Below, piece by piece: positions 18,585-27,352 of a stretch of 64,000 nt of DNA. A model generated the notes under the pieces. The model had not been told where the DNA came from. It made no database searches and saw only the letters and a program-made list of their open reading frames with translations. The stretch is from Marinilabilia salmonicolor JCM 21150 (GTDB lineage Bacteria > Bacteroidota > Bacteroidia > Bacteroidales > Marinilabiliaceae). The stretch covers positions 248,001-312,000 of the forward strand of contig NZ_AJKI01000002.1 of NCBI RefSeq assembly GCF_000259075.1, given 5' to 3'. The position numbers were made by a program, and so were the translations under genes. The stretch's first letter is position 1, and each line of letters begins with the position of its first letter.

Positions 18585-19034
18585 TTACACCTCAGCAGCC
18601 ACTACCAACTCTTCAATATCAATGATATGAACAAACTGATCTTCAATGGAAAATGTTCCGTGAAAATTCCGGAGCATGCTCTCTTCCTTATCTGCCACAG
18701 TGGGTTTTATTTCCAGTCCTTCTGTCTCAACAACTTCTTTAACCATATCCACAATTACACCAAGACTACTGTCATGCTGGTCTTCCGGATTAATAACCAC
18801 CACCGCAGAATCATTGGTCAGGGCCGTATTTTCAAAGCCCATCATAAGCCTCAGATCAACTACCGGAATAATATTTCCGTGAAGGTTGAGTACTCCAACC
18901 ATAAAAGCAGGAGTATTGGGGACTTTGGTAATCTCAGGGACTTCAAGGATATGATTGACTCTCATTGCATCAATGGCAAAAAACTCATCCTGAAGTTTAA
19001 AAGATAAAAGTGTACTATAGCTATTTTCCGACAT
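18585..19034 (-). CDS. cheW: CheW adaptor protein (first copy)
   Basis: A 149-residue CheW with the full core: LLSFKLQDEFFAIDAMRVNHILEV, the conserved FMVGVLNLHGNIIPVVDLRLMMGF, and the third segment LGVIVDMVKEVVE. It couples the chemoreceptor to CheA. The ATG at 19034 is chosen over a TTG at 19043. It begins 12 bases after cheA. It shares only moderate similarity with the neighbouring CheW, so this is an old pair rather than a recent tandem duplication. Confidence 0.93.
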   Translation of the reverse strand: MSENSYSTLLSFKLQDEFFAIDAMRVNHILEVPEITKVPNTPAFMVGVLNLHGNIIPVVDLRLMMGFENTALTNDSAVVVINPEDQHDSSLGVIVDMVKEVVETEGLEIKPTVADKEESMLRNFHGTFSIEDQFVHIIDIEELVVAAEV

Positions 19035-19046
19035 AATTACCAAAAA

Positions 19047-21137
19047 TTAAAATTCTTCCCTTTTCGTTCCCTCTTCCTTTTTCTTCCCCTTAAATTTTCC
19101 GGAAGAATTCATTTGCAATACACGATTGGTATCTATTACAAGCGAAATGGTACCGTCTCCGAGTATTGAGGCTCCTGAAACCACCTCATGGGTTTTCAGG
19201 TAGCGTCCCAATGGCTTTACAACAGTCTGATACTCTCCCAGAACCTCATCAACCAGGAGGCCTAGTCTTTTATCATCATGTTTAACCAAAATCATCTGTG
19301 GAACTTCCATCTCAGCCTTTTCCTCCTTAAAAACGTCACGCATATCCACATAAGGGATTTGCTCATTATCAATGACCACAACTTTGTTGAAAGAGTTTTT
19401 CAACTGGCCTTGATTGAGCGCAAAAATTTTCTCAATGGATGAAATGGGAATCACATACTGATTGTCAACCACTTTCACGAGAAGTCCGTCAATAATTGAC
19501 AAAGTTAACGGCAACCGTAAGGTAATGGTAGTACCCTGTCCGGCTTCAGAGTCAATTGAAACTTCGCCACGTATTTCCGAGATCTTTTTGCGAACCACAT
19601 CCATTCCAACACCGCGTCCTGAGACATCAGAAACTGTTTCCCTTGTTGAGAAACCACTGGTAAAAATAAGGTTGAGAATCTCCTTGTCCGACAAGTCGGC
19701 AGTATCATCAATAATTCCCTTGGCAATGGCTTTTTTCCTTATATCCTCAACGTTGATACCTTTACCATCATCGGTGACTTCGATCAGCACATTGGCTCCG
19801 GCATGATAGGCTTTAAAATAGATATTTCCCTTAGGCGATTTTCCTGCTGCAACTCTCTCATCAGGCATCTCAATACCATGATCAACAGAGTTTCGAAGAA
19901 TATGAAGCAACGGATCTGTAAGGTGCTCTATTATATTTTTATCCAGTTCAATGTCGCCACCCTCAATAACAAAATCAATCTCTTTTCCCAACTCTTTGGA
20001 TAAATCGCGGACAAGCCGTTGAAAGCGCATCAACTCACTTTGCATGGGTATAAGGCTGATTTCAAAGGCATTATCACGCAACTGACGTGACAACTTCTGA
20101 ACGTTTTCAGCAAGTCCCAGAATATCGTTCTCCCCTTTTTTATCTGCATATACACTCAACTGTGCCTGCACGGTAACCAGTTCACTCACAAGGTTGACCA
20201 ATTCATCAATCTTCATTGAAGAAACCCTGATACTTGAGATTTTGTGTTCTTTAAATGCCTTCTTTTTCTTCTGTTCTTTATCTTCAGTATCTTTTATTTC
20301 TGTTTCTTTGGCTGCGGGCTCATCTTTCTTAAGCAAAATCTTAAGATCACTTACCTTTATCAAAGAATTGGCACTTCTGGCATTGCTGATTAATTTTTTA
20401 ATTCCCTGATTTACCTCAAATCCCCCCGAACAAACTTCTTCCACTGTAAGATCACACTCATCTTCCACGAAAATAAAAACATCTTTAATTTCGTTCAAAG
20501 ATTCAGTGGTAGTAAGCAGAATTTGCCAGAGACAATAGTTATTCTCCGGTTCCAGAGGTTCAAAAGAGGGAACTTTATGGGTATAAACAATGCTGAACCC
20601 CTCACCCAAAGCATGAAGATCATCAAGCAGGAAGAGCGGGTTGGTACCATTCTGTAAAAGTTCTTCTTTAGGAACGAAAGATATCAGGTAGGTCTTCTCT
20701 CCATCGTCCGCAACAGGGGCAGTTGTTGCAGGAGACTCAGCAACAGAGGCTGCGGCTCCGGTTTCGGAGAAAGATTGAATGCGCCCCATAAAAGCATGAT
20801 AGGAATCCAAATCCTCCTTTTCGGTAAGATCGCCTTTGTCCAGAAGAGATTTAATCTCATCAACAGCCGAGAAAGTCAAAGAAATCAAATCAGGAGTTAC
20901 ATCAAGTTTGTTATTTCTGACTTTATCAAAAATATTCTCCAGATGATGAGTAAAATCACTCAGATGATTGAAGCCAAACATGGCGCCTCCACCTTTAAGA
21001 GAGTGCATCGCTCTAAATATGCGCTCGATCAGATCTTTACTCTGCATATCATTTTCGAGGGCAAAGAGCGCTTCTTCCAGATCATTTACATTATCCAGAG
21101 ACTCTTCAACAAACTTGGCTTTAAATTTATCTATCAT
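19047..21137 (-). CDS. cheA: CheA chemotaxis histidine kinase
   Basis: A 696-residue CheA. The P1 Hpt domain carries phosphoacceptor His45 (AMHSLKGGGAMFGF). A second variable segment at about 140-275 takes the place of P2. The P3 dimerisation helices follow at about 310-370. The GHKL ATPase (370-555) has DPLLHILRNSVDHGIE, the DDGKGI box and GRGVGMDVV. The CheW-like P5 domain ends the protein, with a Lys-rich tail. It phosphorylates CheY (21610), CheB and possibly the Hpt protein. It lies 57 bases from the Hpt gene and 12 bases from cheW. The start is an ATG at 21137. Confidence 0.95.
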   Translation of the reverse strand: MIDKFKAKFVEESLDNVNDLEEALFALENDMQSKDLIERIFRAMHSLKGGGAMFGFNHLSDFTHHLENIFDKVRNNKLDVTPDLISLTFSAVDEIKSLLDKGDLTEKEDLDSYHAFMGRIQSFSETGAAASVAESPATTAPVADDGEKTYLISFVPKEELLQNGTNPLFLLDDLHALGEGFSIVYTHKVPSFEPLEPENNYCLWQILLTTTESLNEIKDVFIFVEDECDLTVEEVCSGGFEVNQGIKKLISNARSANSLIKVSDLKILLKKDEPAAKETEIKDTEDKEQKKKKAFKEHKISSIRVSSMKIDELVNLVSELVTVQAQLSVYADKKGENDILGLAENVQKLSRQLRDNAFEISLIPMQSELMRFQRLVRDLSKELGKEIDFVIEGGDIELDKNIIEHLTDPLLHILRNSVDHGIEMPDERVAAGKSPKGNIYFKAYHAGANVLIEVTDDGKGINVEDIRKKAIAKGIIDDTADLSDKEILNLIFTSGFSTRETVSDVSGRGVGMDVVRKKISEIRGEVSIDSEAGQGTTITLRLPLTLSIIDGLLVKVVDNQYVIPISSIEKIFALNQGQLKNSFNKVVVIDNEQIPYVDMRDVFKEEKAEMEVPQMILVKHDDKRLGLLVDEVLGEYQTVVKPLGRYLKTHEVVSGASILGDGTISLVIDTNRVLQMNSSGKFKGKKKEEGTKREEF

Positions 21138-21193
21138 AATTTCCTATTGCCATTTCGCACTTAACTACATTACATCAACAATGATGAAACATC

Positions 21194-21532
21194 TCAAAGA
21201 GCGATTTTTTCAGATTTTAATTCATCAACAATGGCATCGATTCCCCTGATTGTCTGGATCTTAATCTGTTCAGAAAGTTCTTTATCACCCTTTCTGATTT
21301 TATCGAAAACAAGCTCCAGCTTTCTGGAGACAGGGCCAAGACTATCCAGTCCAACCATTGGGGCTGTGCCAGCAATACCGTGCATGACCATAAAAACATT
21401 ATTGGCCAGATCTTCGGCATTTGGGTTTGAGTTGGTAAAATCAGCATTGACAAACATAGCTTTCAATTCTTCAAGATCGTCCATGCAGTTTTGAATAAAC
21501 GTCCTCCTGATTTCTTCAAGTTGATTTGTCAT
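21194..21532 (-). CDS. Stand-alone Hpt-like protein
   Basis: A 112-residue helical protein of Hpt type. His51 lies in VMHGIAGTAPMVGLDSLG, which aligns with the CheA P1 motif (His-Ser-Leu-Lys-Gly) but has Gly-Ile-Ala instead of Ser-Leu-Lys. The Lys and its hydrogen bond to the His are therefore missing. The His itself is kept, so phosphotransfer remains possible. It sits between cheY and cheA. Possible roles are a phosphate sink, a relay to other receivers, or a decoy of P1. The Hpt assignment is from pattern only; I am fairly but not fully sure of it. Confidence 0.75.
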   Translation of the reverse strand: MTNQLEEIRRTFIQNCMDDLEELKAMFVNADFTNSNPNAEDLANNVFMVMHGIAGTAPMVGLDSLGPVSRKLELVFDKIRKGDKELSEQIKIQTIRGIDAIVDELKSEKIAL

Positions 21533-21609
21533 AAGGGTTGGATTTAGTTAAGAAAAGTATGGCGCAATACATGCATTCTCCAAACAAAAATATCTGCAGA
21601 ACCCACAAA

Positions 21610-21975
21610 TTATCTTAAAACCCGGGAAATAGCACTCAACAACTTAGCCGGCACAAATGGCTTAATAATCCATCCGGTAGCCCCTGCCTGCTTGGCTTCC
21701 ATCTTTTTGGCTGCCTGCGACTCTGTGGTGAGAAATAAGATAGGGATATGTTTATAATCATCCATTTCTCTGACCTTACGAATGAGCCCCAGACCATCAA
21801 GGTTAGGCATATGCAAGTCGGTAATAATAATATCGATGGTACGGCCATCCAGATACTGCAGTGCATCTTCGCCATCAACACCCACCAAAACGTCATATCC
21901 TTCATTCTGAAGTGTAAAATTCACCACTTCGCGGATACTTTCGGAGTCATCAACGATAAGAACTGTTTTTGCCAT
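21610..21975 (-). CDS. cheY: CheY single-domain response regulator
   Basis: A 121-residue receiver with the acidic pair Asp9/Asp10 (IVDDSES), phosphoacceptor Asp53 (ITDLHMPNLDG), switch Thr in LFLTTES and Lys in IIKPF. It has no output domain, so it works by binding a target once phosphorylated by CheA. No flagellar switch genes lie in the window, so its target is unlikely to be a motor encoded here. The next gene downstream in transcription order is Hpt, then cheA. The STAS gene ends 4 bases before its start, so they are translationally close. Confidence 0.94.
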   Translation of the reverse strand: MAKTVLIVDDSESIREVVNFTLQNEGYDVLVGVDGEDALQYLDGRTIDIIITDLHMPNLDGLGLIRKVREMDDYKHIPILFLTTESQAAKKMEAKQAGATGWIIKPFVPAKLLSAISRVLR

Positions 21976-21979
21976 TTTA

Positions 21980-22333
21980 TTAATTATTTACAGGGTTACT
22001 ATTTAACAAATCGGAAAATCCGGAATTGGAAACAAGACTTTCCAATTCGCTGGGCAATTTGCTTTTCACTGAAAACTGCCGTTTGTTTAACCCGGCTGTT
22101 TTCTTCAATGATTGCAAAAGCTGTAAGAAAGTAATATCCAGATTGTCCGGGTTGTCCACAACAACGACCATATCTTTGGAGAAATCAATTTGCTGACCAA
22201 CTGAATCTTTAATTTTCTGAATATAATTTATGGTTAGCTGACCATTGAATATAACTTCGATGGAATCGTCACCGGCTTTCACCTGAACTTGGAAATTATC
22301 GTCCTTCATTTGTATATTATTTATCCCGGGCAT
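21980..22333 (-). CDS. STAS domain protein of the chemosensory operon
   Basis: A 117-residue single STAS-like domain: beta strands IEVIFNGQLTIN and MVVVVDNPDN followed by the helix LDITFLQLLQSLKK. In anti-sigma antagonists this position holds Asp-Ser-Ser-Gly with a phosphorylated Ser. Here a Thr (ITF) is at or near that site, as in STAS proteins found in other chemosensory operons. It could be a substrate for a GHKL serine kinase, for example SiaB or the His-less kinase encoded downstream (inference). It lies between the receptor gene and cheY, 4 bases from the latter. The call is by fold pattern. Confidence 0.75.
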   Translation of the reverse strand: MPGINNIQMKDDNFQVQVKAGDDSIEVIFNGQLTINYIQKIKDSVGQQIDFSKDMVVVVDNPDNLDITFLQLLQSLKKTAGLNKRQFSVKSKLPSELESLVSNSGFSDLLNSNPVNN

Positions 22334-22403
22334 GAGTAAAATTGCAATCAGAACTCACAGATGTTCTTATCCTGCAAATCTTAGCCATGTTCCGATCATC
22401 CTT

Positions 22404-24143
22404 TTAAAACTTCTCATAATTATCCAGATCAAACTCACGTCCAAGATTACCAAGATTTGGTTTTTGGGGATTGTTTGTCTTGTTATCACTCTTCTTTGAA
22501 GCAGACTCTTCTTTTGCAGCTGATGAAGTCTTCTTTTTCGTCTCTTTTTGTTTAGATGACTCTTTGGGAACATCCACCTCTGCAGTTTTTATATTCACTT
22601 CTTCCCCGATTTTGAAAATCTCGACGGCCTTCTGAAGGTTGGCTGCAAGATCAGACAACTGCTCGGAGCTGGTGGTCAGCATGTCAGATGAGGACGCGTT
22701 CTCCTGGGTAATCATATTAAGCTGCTGCATAGCCTGATTAATCTGATCGGCCCCGGTCTTTTGCTCCATACTGGCAGCAGCAATCTCCTTAATCAGTTGC
22801 GTTGTCTTCTCAATATCAGGAACCAGCATCTTGGATTTCTCACCCGCCTCCTTAGAAACCTTAAGACCTTTGGAAACAAGGGTTACGATATCATCAGCGG
22901 CAACCTTACTCTTTTCTGCAAGCTTACGCACTTCAGCAGCAACCACCGAAAATCCACGACCATGTTCTCCTGCACGGGCAGCTTCCACTGCAGCATTCAA
23001 CGCAAGAATATTTGTTTGGAAGGCAATATCACTAATTACTGAAATTCGTTCTGAGATATCCTGCATGGCTTTGACCGCTTCAGCAGACAATTCATTAGCC
23101 ACATTAACCTCTTTGGCAGTTTCCACAGTAATCTTTTCAGTCTGAATTGCATTATCGGTGTTCTGATCGATATTCGCAACCATCTCTTCGATAGAAGTTG
23201 AAACTTCTTCTGCCGAGGCAGCCTGATCGGCAGAACCACGGGATAATTGCTGTGAACTATCGCGAAGGTTCTTACTGGAATGAACAAGATCCAACGCATT
23301 TTGCTTAATGGTAACTACAGTATTTTTAAGACTCAGGGCCATAGAACCAAGCTCCCGGGCCAGGATTCCGATTTCATCATTTTGGTTCACATCCACTCTG
23401 GCAGTAAGGTCACCCTTCCCAAATGCCTGCGCAAAAGAAACCCCCTTCAAAAGAGGTTTTACAATGGTGGTATAAAGTACAAAACCAATAATCAGAGAAG
23501 CAGCAATGAGGATGACACTCATCAGCGCGGTAAACCAGGTGAACCAGGTGAAGTTATCGTTCATGTCCTGTAAAGAGGCTTCATACTTGGCAAGATAAGT
23601 TGTTCCAAGTCCGGAAACTTTCTCAATTATCTGATCACTAAGTGTAATGACATCGCCACCTTCAACAACCATAGGCTCCACCTCAAACATAACCATCGGG
23701 TCATCATAAGATTCAAAAGAGCTCAATAAGCCCATAATGGATTGATGCATTGTAAAAAGAGAATCAATTTCATGCAGTGCATTATTCAGAACTTCCTGAT
23801 CCTGTTCACTTTCCCACTCTTTTGAAAGAGAAAGCAACTCCTCCTTTAATTGAGGAAAATCCTGATTATGGATGGTTTCCAGACGAACTTTATCCGGAGT
23901 ATCTGCCTGACGGTCGATATAAACCCAGTTTTTAATCAGCATCTTGGTCTGAGTAACCATCATCTCCAAGTCGCCCAGCATTTCAGTGGTGGGGGAGTAA
24001 ACACTGGTAACCCCGTTGGTAAGATTTTTACTTTTGGTGAGTGTTCCTAGTGTAAGAACTGAGTTTATCAGAATAACCACAAGTATAAGCCCGAAACCAA
24101 AAATCAGTTTTTGGGCTATGTTTAAATTGTATTTTAGTTTCAT
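22404..24143 (-). CDS. Methyl-accepting chemotaxis protein
   Basis: A 579-residue transmembrane receptor. The first span is at about 11-35, a helical periplasmic sensor of about 165 residues follows, the second span is at about 203-227, then HAMP (228-285) and the signalling domain with hairpin tip [21 protein letters not shown]. After the coiled coil comes a 70-residue Lys/Ser-rich flexible linker ending in NYEKF, which fits the x-aromatic-x-x-aromatic tethering pentapeptide that recruits CheR or CheB in enterobacterial receptors (NWETF). It is the only receptor in the window. The ATG at 24143 is chosen over a TTG six bases upstream. Confidence 0.93.
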   Translation of the reverse strand: MKLKYNLNIAQKLIFGFGLILVVILINSVLTLGTLTKSKNLTNGVTSVYSPTTEMLGDLEMMVTQTKMLIKNWVYIDRQADTPDKVRLETIHNQDFPQLKEELLSLSKEWESEQDQEVLNNALHEIDSLFTMHQSIMGLLSSFESYDDPMVMFEVEPMVVEGGDVITLSDQIIEKVSGLGTTYLAKYEASLQDMNDNFTWFTWFTALMSVILIAASLIIGFVLYTTIVKPLLKGVSFAQAFGKGDLTARVDVNQNDEIGILARELGSMALSLKNTVVTIKQNALDLVHSSKNLRDSSQQLSRGSADQAASAEEVSTSIEEMVANIDQNTDNAIQTEKITVETAKEVNVANELSAEAVKAMQDISERISVISDIAFQTNILALNAAVEAARAGEHGRGFSVVAAEVRKLAEKSKVAADDIVTLVSKGLKVSKEAGEKSKMLVPDIEKTTQLIKEIAAASMEQKTGADQINQAMQQLNMITQENASSSDMLTTSSEQLSDLAANLQKAVEIFKIGEEVNIKTAEVDVPKESSKQKETKKKTSSAAKEESASKKSDNKTNNPQKPNLGNLGREFDLDNYEKF

Positions 24144-24257
24144 GAACAAGACTTTTTCATATACCCGGGATTATTGGTGACTGAATCAACAAAAATCCCT
24201 GGACTGATATGGATAAAGCAGCCCGGGGCTTATAGTAAAATTACAATATTATAATGA

Positions 24258-24770
24258 TCACAACACAATGGCCGAAGACATATTTTCCAACCTGGAACTA
24301 ATCTGAAGCCCATTGCTTGAAGCATTCCCTTTATGAATCTCAAACTTAAGAACTTCATTCCGCACCACAAAATTAATCATAGATCCGTGGTCGGTTGCAC
24401 CTTCGCTTTCAGTAACAATAAGAGAGTTATTGCCCAATTTTTGCTTTATCTGCGCGGCATTGCGTGAAAATCCGGATCTGTCGGAAACAAACAAAACCTG
24501 ACAATCGGTAACATCATCCAGAGATTTAAACTCTTTAACCACTACGGTTTGAAACCCAAATTTCTTTCCACCGGTCTGCTGATCAATTCGTCTTGCAATA
24601 TCAGAGTCCTGCAACACTCCGATTACAAAATCTCCCTGACGTGCAGCTTCAGGCCAACCAATATAGCGAATAAAATTAAGAGTAAAAACTGCCTTATACT
24701 TCGCCACCTGGCCCTGCATCAAAACCGGCATTATCATCAATAATGCCAACATCAAGTAAAACTTTTTCAT
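24258..24770 (-). CDS. YfiR-family periplasmic protein (DUF4154)
   Basis: A 170-residue exported protein with a signal peptide (cleavage near LMQGQ) and the YfiR fold: VAKYKAVFTLNFIRYIGWP, FVIGVLQDSDIAR, CQVLFVSD and the final segment MINFVVRNEVLKFEIH. In Pseudomonas YfiR represses the diguanylate cyclase YfiN (TpbB) in the periplasm. No YfiN or other GGDEF protein is encoded here; instead the next gene is the chemoreceptor, 114 bases away. A role as a periplasmic ligand-binding or redox partner for that receptor is plausible but unproven. Confidence 0.88.
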   Translation of the reverse strand: MKKFYLMLALLMIMPVLMQGQVAKYKAVFTLNFIRYIGWPEAARQGDFVIGVLQDSDIARRIDQQTGGKKFGFQTVVVKEFKSLDDVTDCQVLFVSDRSGFSRNAAQIKQKLGNNSLIVTESEGATDHGSMINFVVRNEVLKFEIHKGNASSNGLQISSRLENMSSAIVL

Positions 24771-25047
24771 TTTGCTTAAATAAATTTTTATTTCTAAGTA
24801 ACCCCTTCACCGGAATTTCCGGCAAATATTATTCTTCACTTCTGTTTTACAGGGTGATAACCTGAAATACAGAAGAGCTGTGTTTCAATACAATCGTTTT
24901 CTGATTATATATCACATTGCTACGTAATTGCTTGAGTTTGGTTTCTTTTTAAAACTCAATTTTTTACAATGAACATTAAAAAACACAAAGGCACATCAAC
25001 GAAACGGCCTGAATTCGGGCTCTTTATAGAAAGAATCTTTATTTTGT

Positions 25048-25854
25048 TTAATCCACAGCCAACTGAATTTTGTACCCGGAAAACCTCCGGACATTCAAAA
25101 CCTTTTCTCCCTCAAAAAAGAGATATTGTCCACGAATACCCTGCAGCTTACCTTGAATAACAGCATCCTTATCAAGGTTATGCTGTGTAGGATTCACGGG
25201 CCATTGATCCACCGGATATGAAAAATCATAAACCTTATCATCTTCCTTAAGGGCATACTTCTGAAGTTCCGAAGGCAAGGAATCTATAGCTTTTTGCTTC
25301 TCTGCAAGAAGGTCAATTCCTGAAAATTCCTCATTGGTGACCATTTTCTTCCAGTTGGTTTTGTCGCCAAACTGAGTCATTAGAAATTTCTCCATAACCC
25401 CGGCAATATGTCTGTTTGGCACCTGACAAAGCCGCACAGCCCGATCTGCTCCCTGGTCAATCCACCTTGTTGGTACCTGGGAAAGTCTGGTTACCCCTAC
25501 TTTCAATCCTCCACTCACTGCCAGATAAACAATATGAGGTTTCAGGCAATGATCTTCCGACCAGACCATATCGCGCGAAATTCCCAGATGTGCCTTACAA
25601 CGATCGGGACGAAGCACACAATCACTTGCTTCTGGAGCAGAAGTAAAACAAGGATAACAGAATCCTTGTCCAAAAGACTTTTTAGTCTCCTTCCCACACT
25701 TAATACAATTTATCTTTTTCTGATAAGTCAAAGTCAAAGATTTTCCCAGCATTTGGGTCATATCAATTTCATTCTCTTCCAGTATGAGCGTATAAGAAAC
25801 ATTATTTCCATCAAGCTTGCTGGACATCTTTACAAGGTTACCCTGGTATTGCAT
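25048..25854 (-). CDS. DUF2797 family protein
   Basis: A 268-residue cytoplasmic protein of the DUF2797 family. It has an N-terminal beta domain, then a zinc-finger-like set of cysteines (INCIKCGKETKKSF, GFCYPCF, SDCVLRPDRCKAH), then the GIY-YIG-like strand VYLAVSGGLKVGVTRLSQVPTRWIDQ with a conserved Arg-Trp. The C-terminal part is helical. Its biochemical function is not established. A nucleic acid role is suggested only by the zinc ribbon and GIY-YIG resemblance. It is monocistronic, with about 280 bases separating it from the YfiR gene. Confidence 0.88.
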   Translation of the reverse strand: MQYQGNLVKMSSKLDGNNVSYTLILEENEIDMTQMLGKSLTLTYQKKINCIKCGKETKKSFGQGFCYPCFTSAPEASDCVLRPDRCKAHLGISRDMVWSEDHCLKPHIVYLAVSGGLKVGVTRLSQVPTRWIDQGADRAVRLCQVPNRHIAGVMEKFLMTQFGDKTNWKKMVTNEEFSGIDLLAEKQKAIDSLPSELQKYALKEDDKVYDFSYPVDQWPVNPTQHNLDKDAVIQGKLQGIRGQYLFFEGEKVLNVRRFSGYKIQLAVD

Positions 25855-25952
25855 GAGACAGTTTTTAGAGCGTTAGAAGGTTGAGGGTTGAGAGTTGAGC
25901 TTTTTTTCTGCACAGCCTATTTAGTACCGGCAAAAAAAACATGTTTTTCACC

Positions 25953-26076
25953 AGTGCTTGACAAGAAGACGGCAAGTGCAAGGCTTGCGATGACTGAAAA
26001 ACAAGAGTTTACTTTTCGTAAATGACTGTTTTGAAGCCGAGCATAACGCAGCAATTGTCGTTTCCTTGCAAGCACT
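25953..26076. repeat. Fold-back intergenic repeat (family 1, copy B)
   Basis: The ends AGTGCTTGACAAG (25953-25965) and CCTTGCAAGCACT (26064-26076) are near-perfect inverted repeats bounding 124 bases. The interior GAGCATAACGCAG resembles GAGCAACAACGCAG in the larger element near 51.3 kb, so both appear to belong to one non-coding, MITE-like family. It overlaps the stop codon of the U32 gene by two bases. Confidence 0.55.
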
Positions 26077-27352
26077 ATTTATGATCGGGACTTACCCACT
26101 TATACAATTTATCAGATCGTCGAATTTTCTCTTTTACAGGAATTGATAACCGATCGCCTTTCATGGCTTCCTCCACAGGTTGTAAATCGACCCTGATTTC
26201 AGGAACTTTCATTTCAACCACACCCGTGGTGGGCCCTGTGATCAGAATTTCATCCCCTACTTTTAGACTCTTGGTTTCCAGCACAAATTCGGCAACCCCT
26301 ATTTTAGGAAAATAGTTGGTTCCTTTTCCGAGATACACCTTTTTCCGGGTTGCAAGAGAACCATAGTTAGCGCTCCATTCTCCCAGTTTCTGTCCAAGAT
26401 AATAACCATCCCAGAAACCACGATTAAAGACAGATGTAAGACGTTGATCCCATTGAGCAATTTTATCCTGCGAATAGCTGCCATCCAATACAGAATTGAT
26501 GGCTTCGCTATAACTTGCAACAACGGTCTTCACATATTCCGGTCCCCGGGCCCTTCCTTCAATTTTAAATACCCGTACACCTGCATCCATCATCTTATTG
26601 ATGAAATGAATGGTTTTCAAGTCCTTGGGCGACATAATATACTCGTTATCAACCTCCAACTCCTGACCGGTGTCCTTTTCGGTCACAATATAGCTGCGCC
26701 GACATGGTTGAAGGCAACTTCCACGATTGGCTGATGAATTGAGTTGATGAAGACTCAGGTAACACTTCCCCGATACTGCCATACACAGGGCTCCATGCGA
26801 GAACATCTCGATACGAATCAACTCACCGGAAGGTCCTTTAATCTGCTCTTTTTCTATAGCTTCATAAATGGCTCTGACCTGGTCCATATTCAACTCACGT
26901 GCCAACACCACCACATCGGCAAAGTGACTGTAAAACTTCAGGGCTTCCACATTGGAGATATTCACCTGGGTGGAAATATGCACTTCCACTCCGATACTGT
27001 TGGCATAATTGATTGCCGCCTGATCAGAAGCAATAACTGCCGAAATCCCACTCTCTTTAGCCGCCTCAATCAGCTTATGCATCACTGGAATATCCTTGTC
27101 GTAAAGAACAGTGTTAACCGTAAGGTAGGTTTTTACCTTATGCCCAGAAGCTATATGAACAATCTCACGCAAATCTTCAGTAGTAAAATTGCTCGACGAC
27201 CGGGAACGCATATTCAATTGCTCCGCGCCAAAATAAACAGAATCTGCTCCACCCTGAATGGCAGCCATCAGCGATTCATACGAACCCACAGGCGCCATTA
27301 CCTCAAAATCACTTCTTTTCAGATTATTTTTTACCATTATTAATTCTTTCAT
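26075..27352 (-). CDS. U32 peptidase-family protein (TrhP/RlhA-like)
   Basis: A 425-residue member of peptidase family U32. Diagnostic segments are VMAPVGSYESLMAAIQGGADSVYFG at the start, HISTQVNISN, the RIEMFSHGALCMAVSGKCYLS motif, and the Cys cluster NRGSCLQPCRRSY. U32 proteins are now known to act in tRNA or rRNA hydroxylation (TrhP, RlhA) rather than as peptidases; which substrate applies here cannot be told. The C-terminal 80 residues form a beta barrel. The gene overlaps the end of the LtaS-like gene by 29 bases, so a start at Met6 (27337) is possible. Confidence 0.9.
   Translation of the reverse strand: MKELIMVKNNLKRSDFEVMAPVGSYESLMAAIQGGADSVYFGAEQLNMRSRSSSNFTTEDLREIVHIASGHKVKTYLTVNTVLYDKDIPVMHKLIEAAKESGISAVIASDQAAINYANSIGVEVHISTQVNISNVEALKFYSHFADVVVLARELNMDQVRAIYEAIEKEQIKGPSGELIRIEMFSHGALCMAVSGKCYLSLHQLNSSANRGSCLQPCRRSYIVTEKDTGQELEVDNEYIMSPKDLKTIHFINKMMDAGVRVFKIEGRARGPEYVKTVVASYSEAINSVLDGSYSQDKIAQWDQRLTSVFNRGFWDGYYLGQKLGEWSANYGSLATRKKVYLGKGTNYFPKIGVAEFVLETKSLKVGDEILITGPTTGVVEMKVPEIRVDLQPVEEAMKGDRLSIPVKEKIRRSDKLYKWVSPDHK

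Noticed and set aside
24220-24230. AGCCCGGGGCT palindrome after the YfiR gene as a terminator
   Set aside because: The loop would be one base and no T run follows, so it cannot form a normal terminator hairpin.
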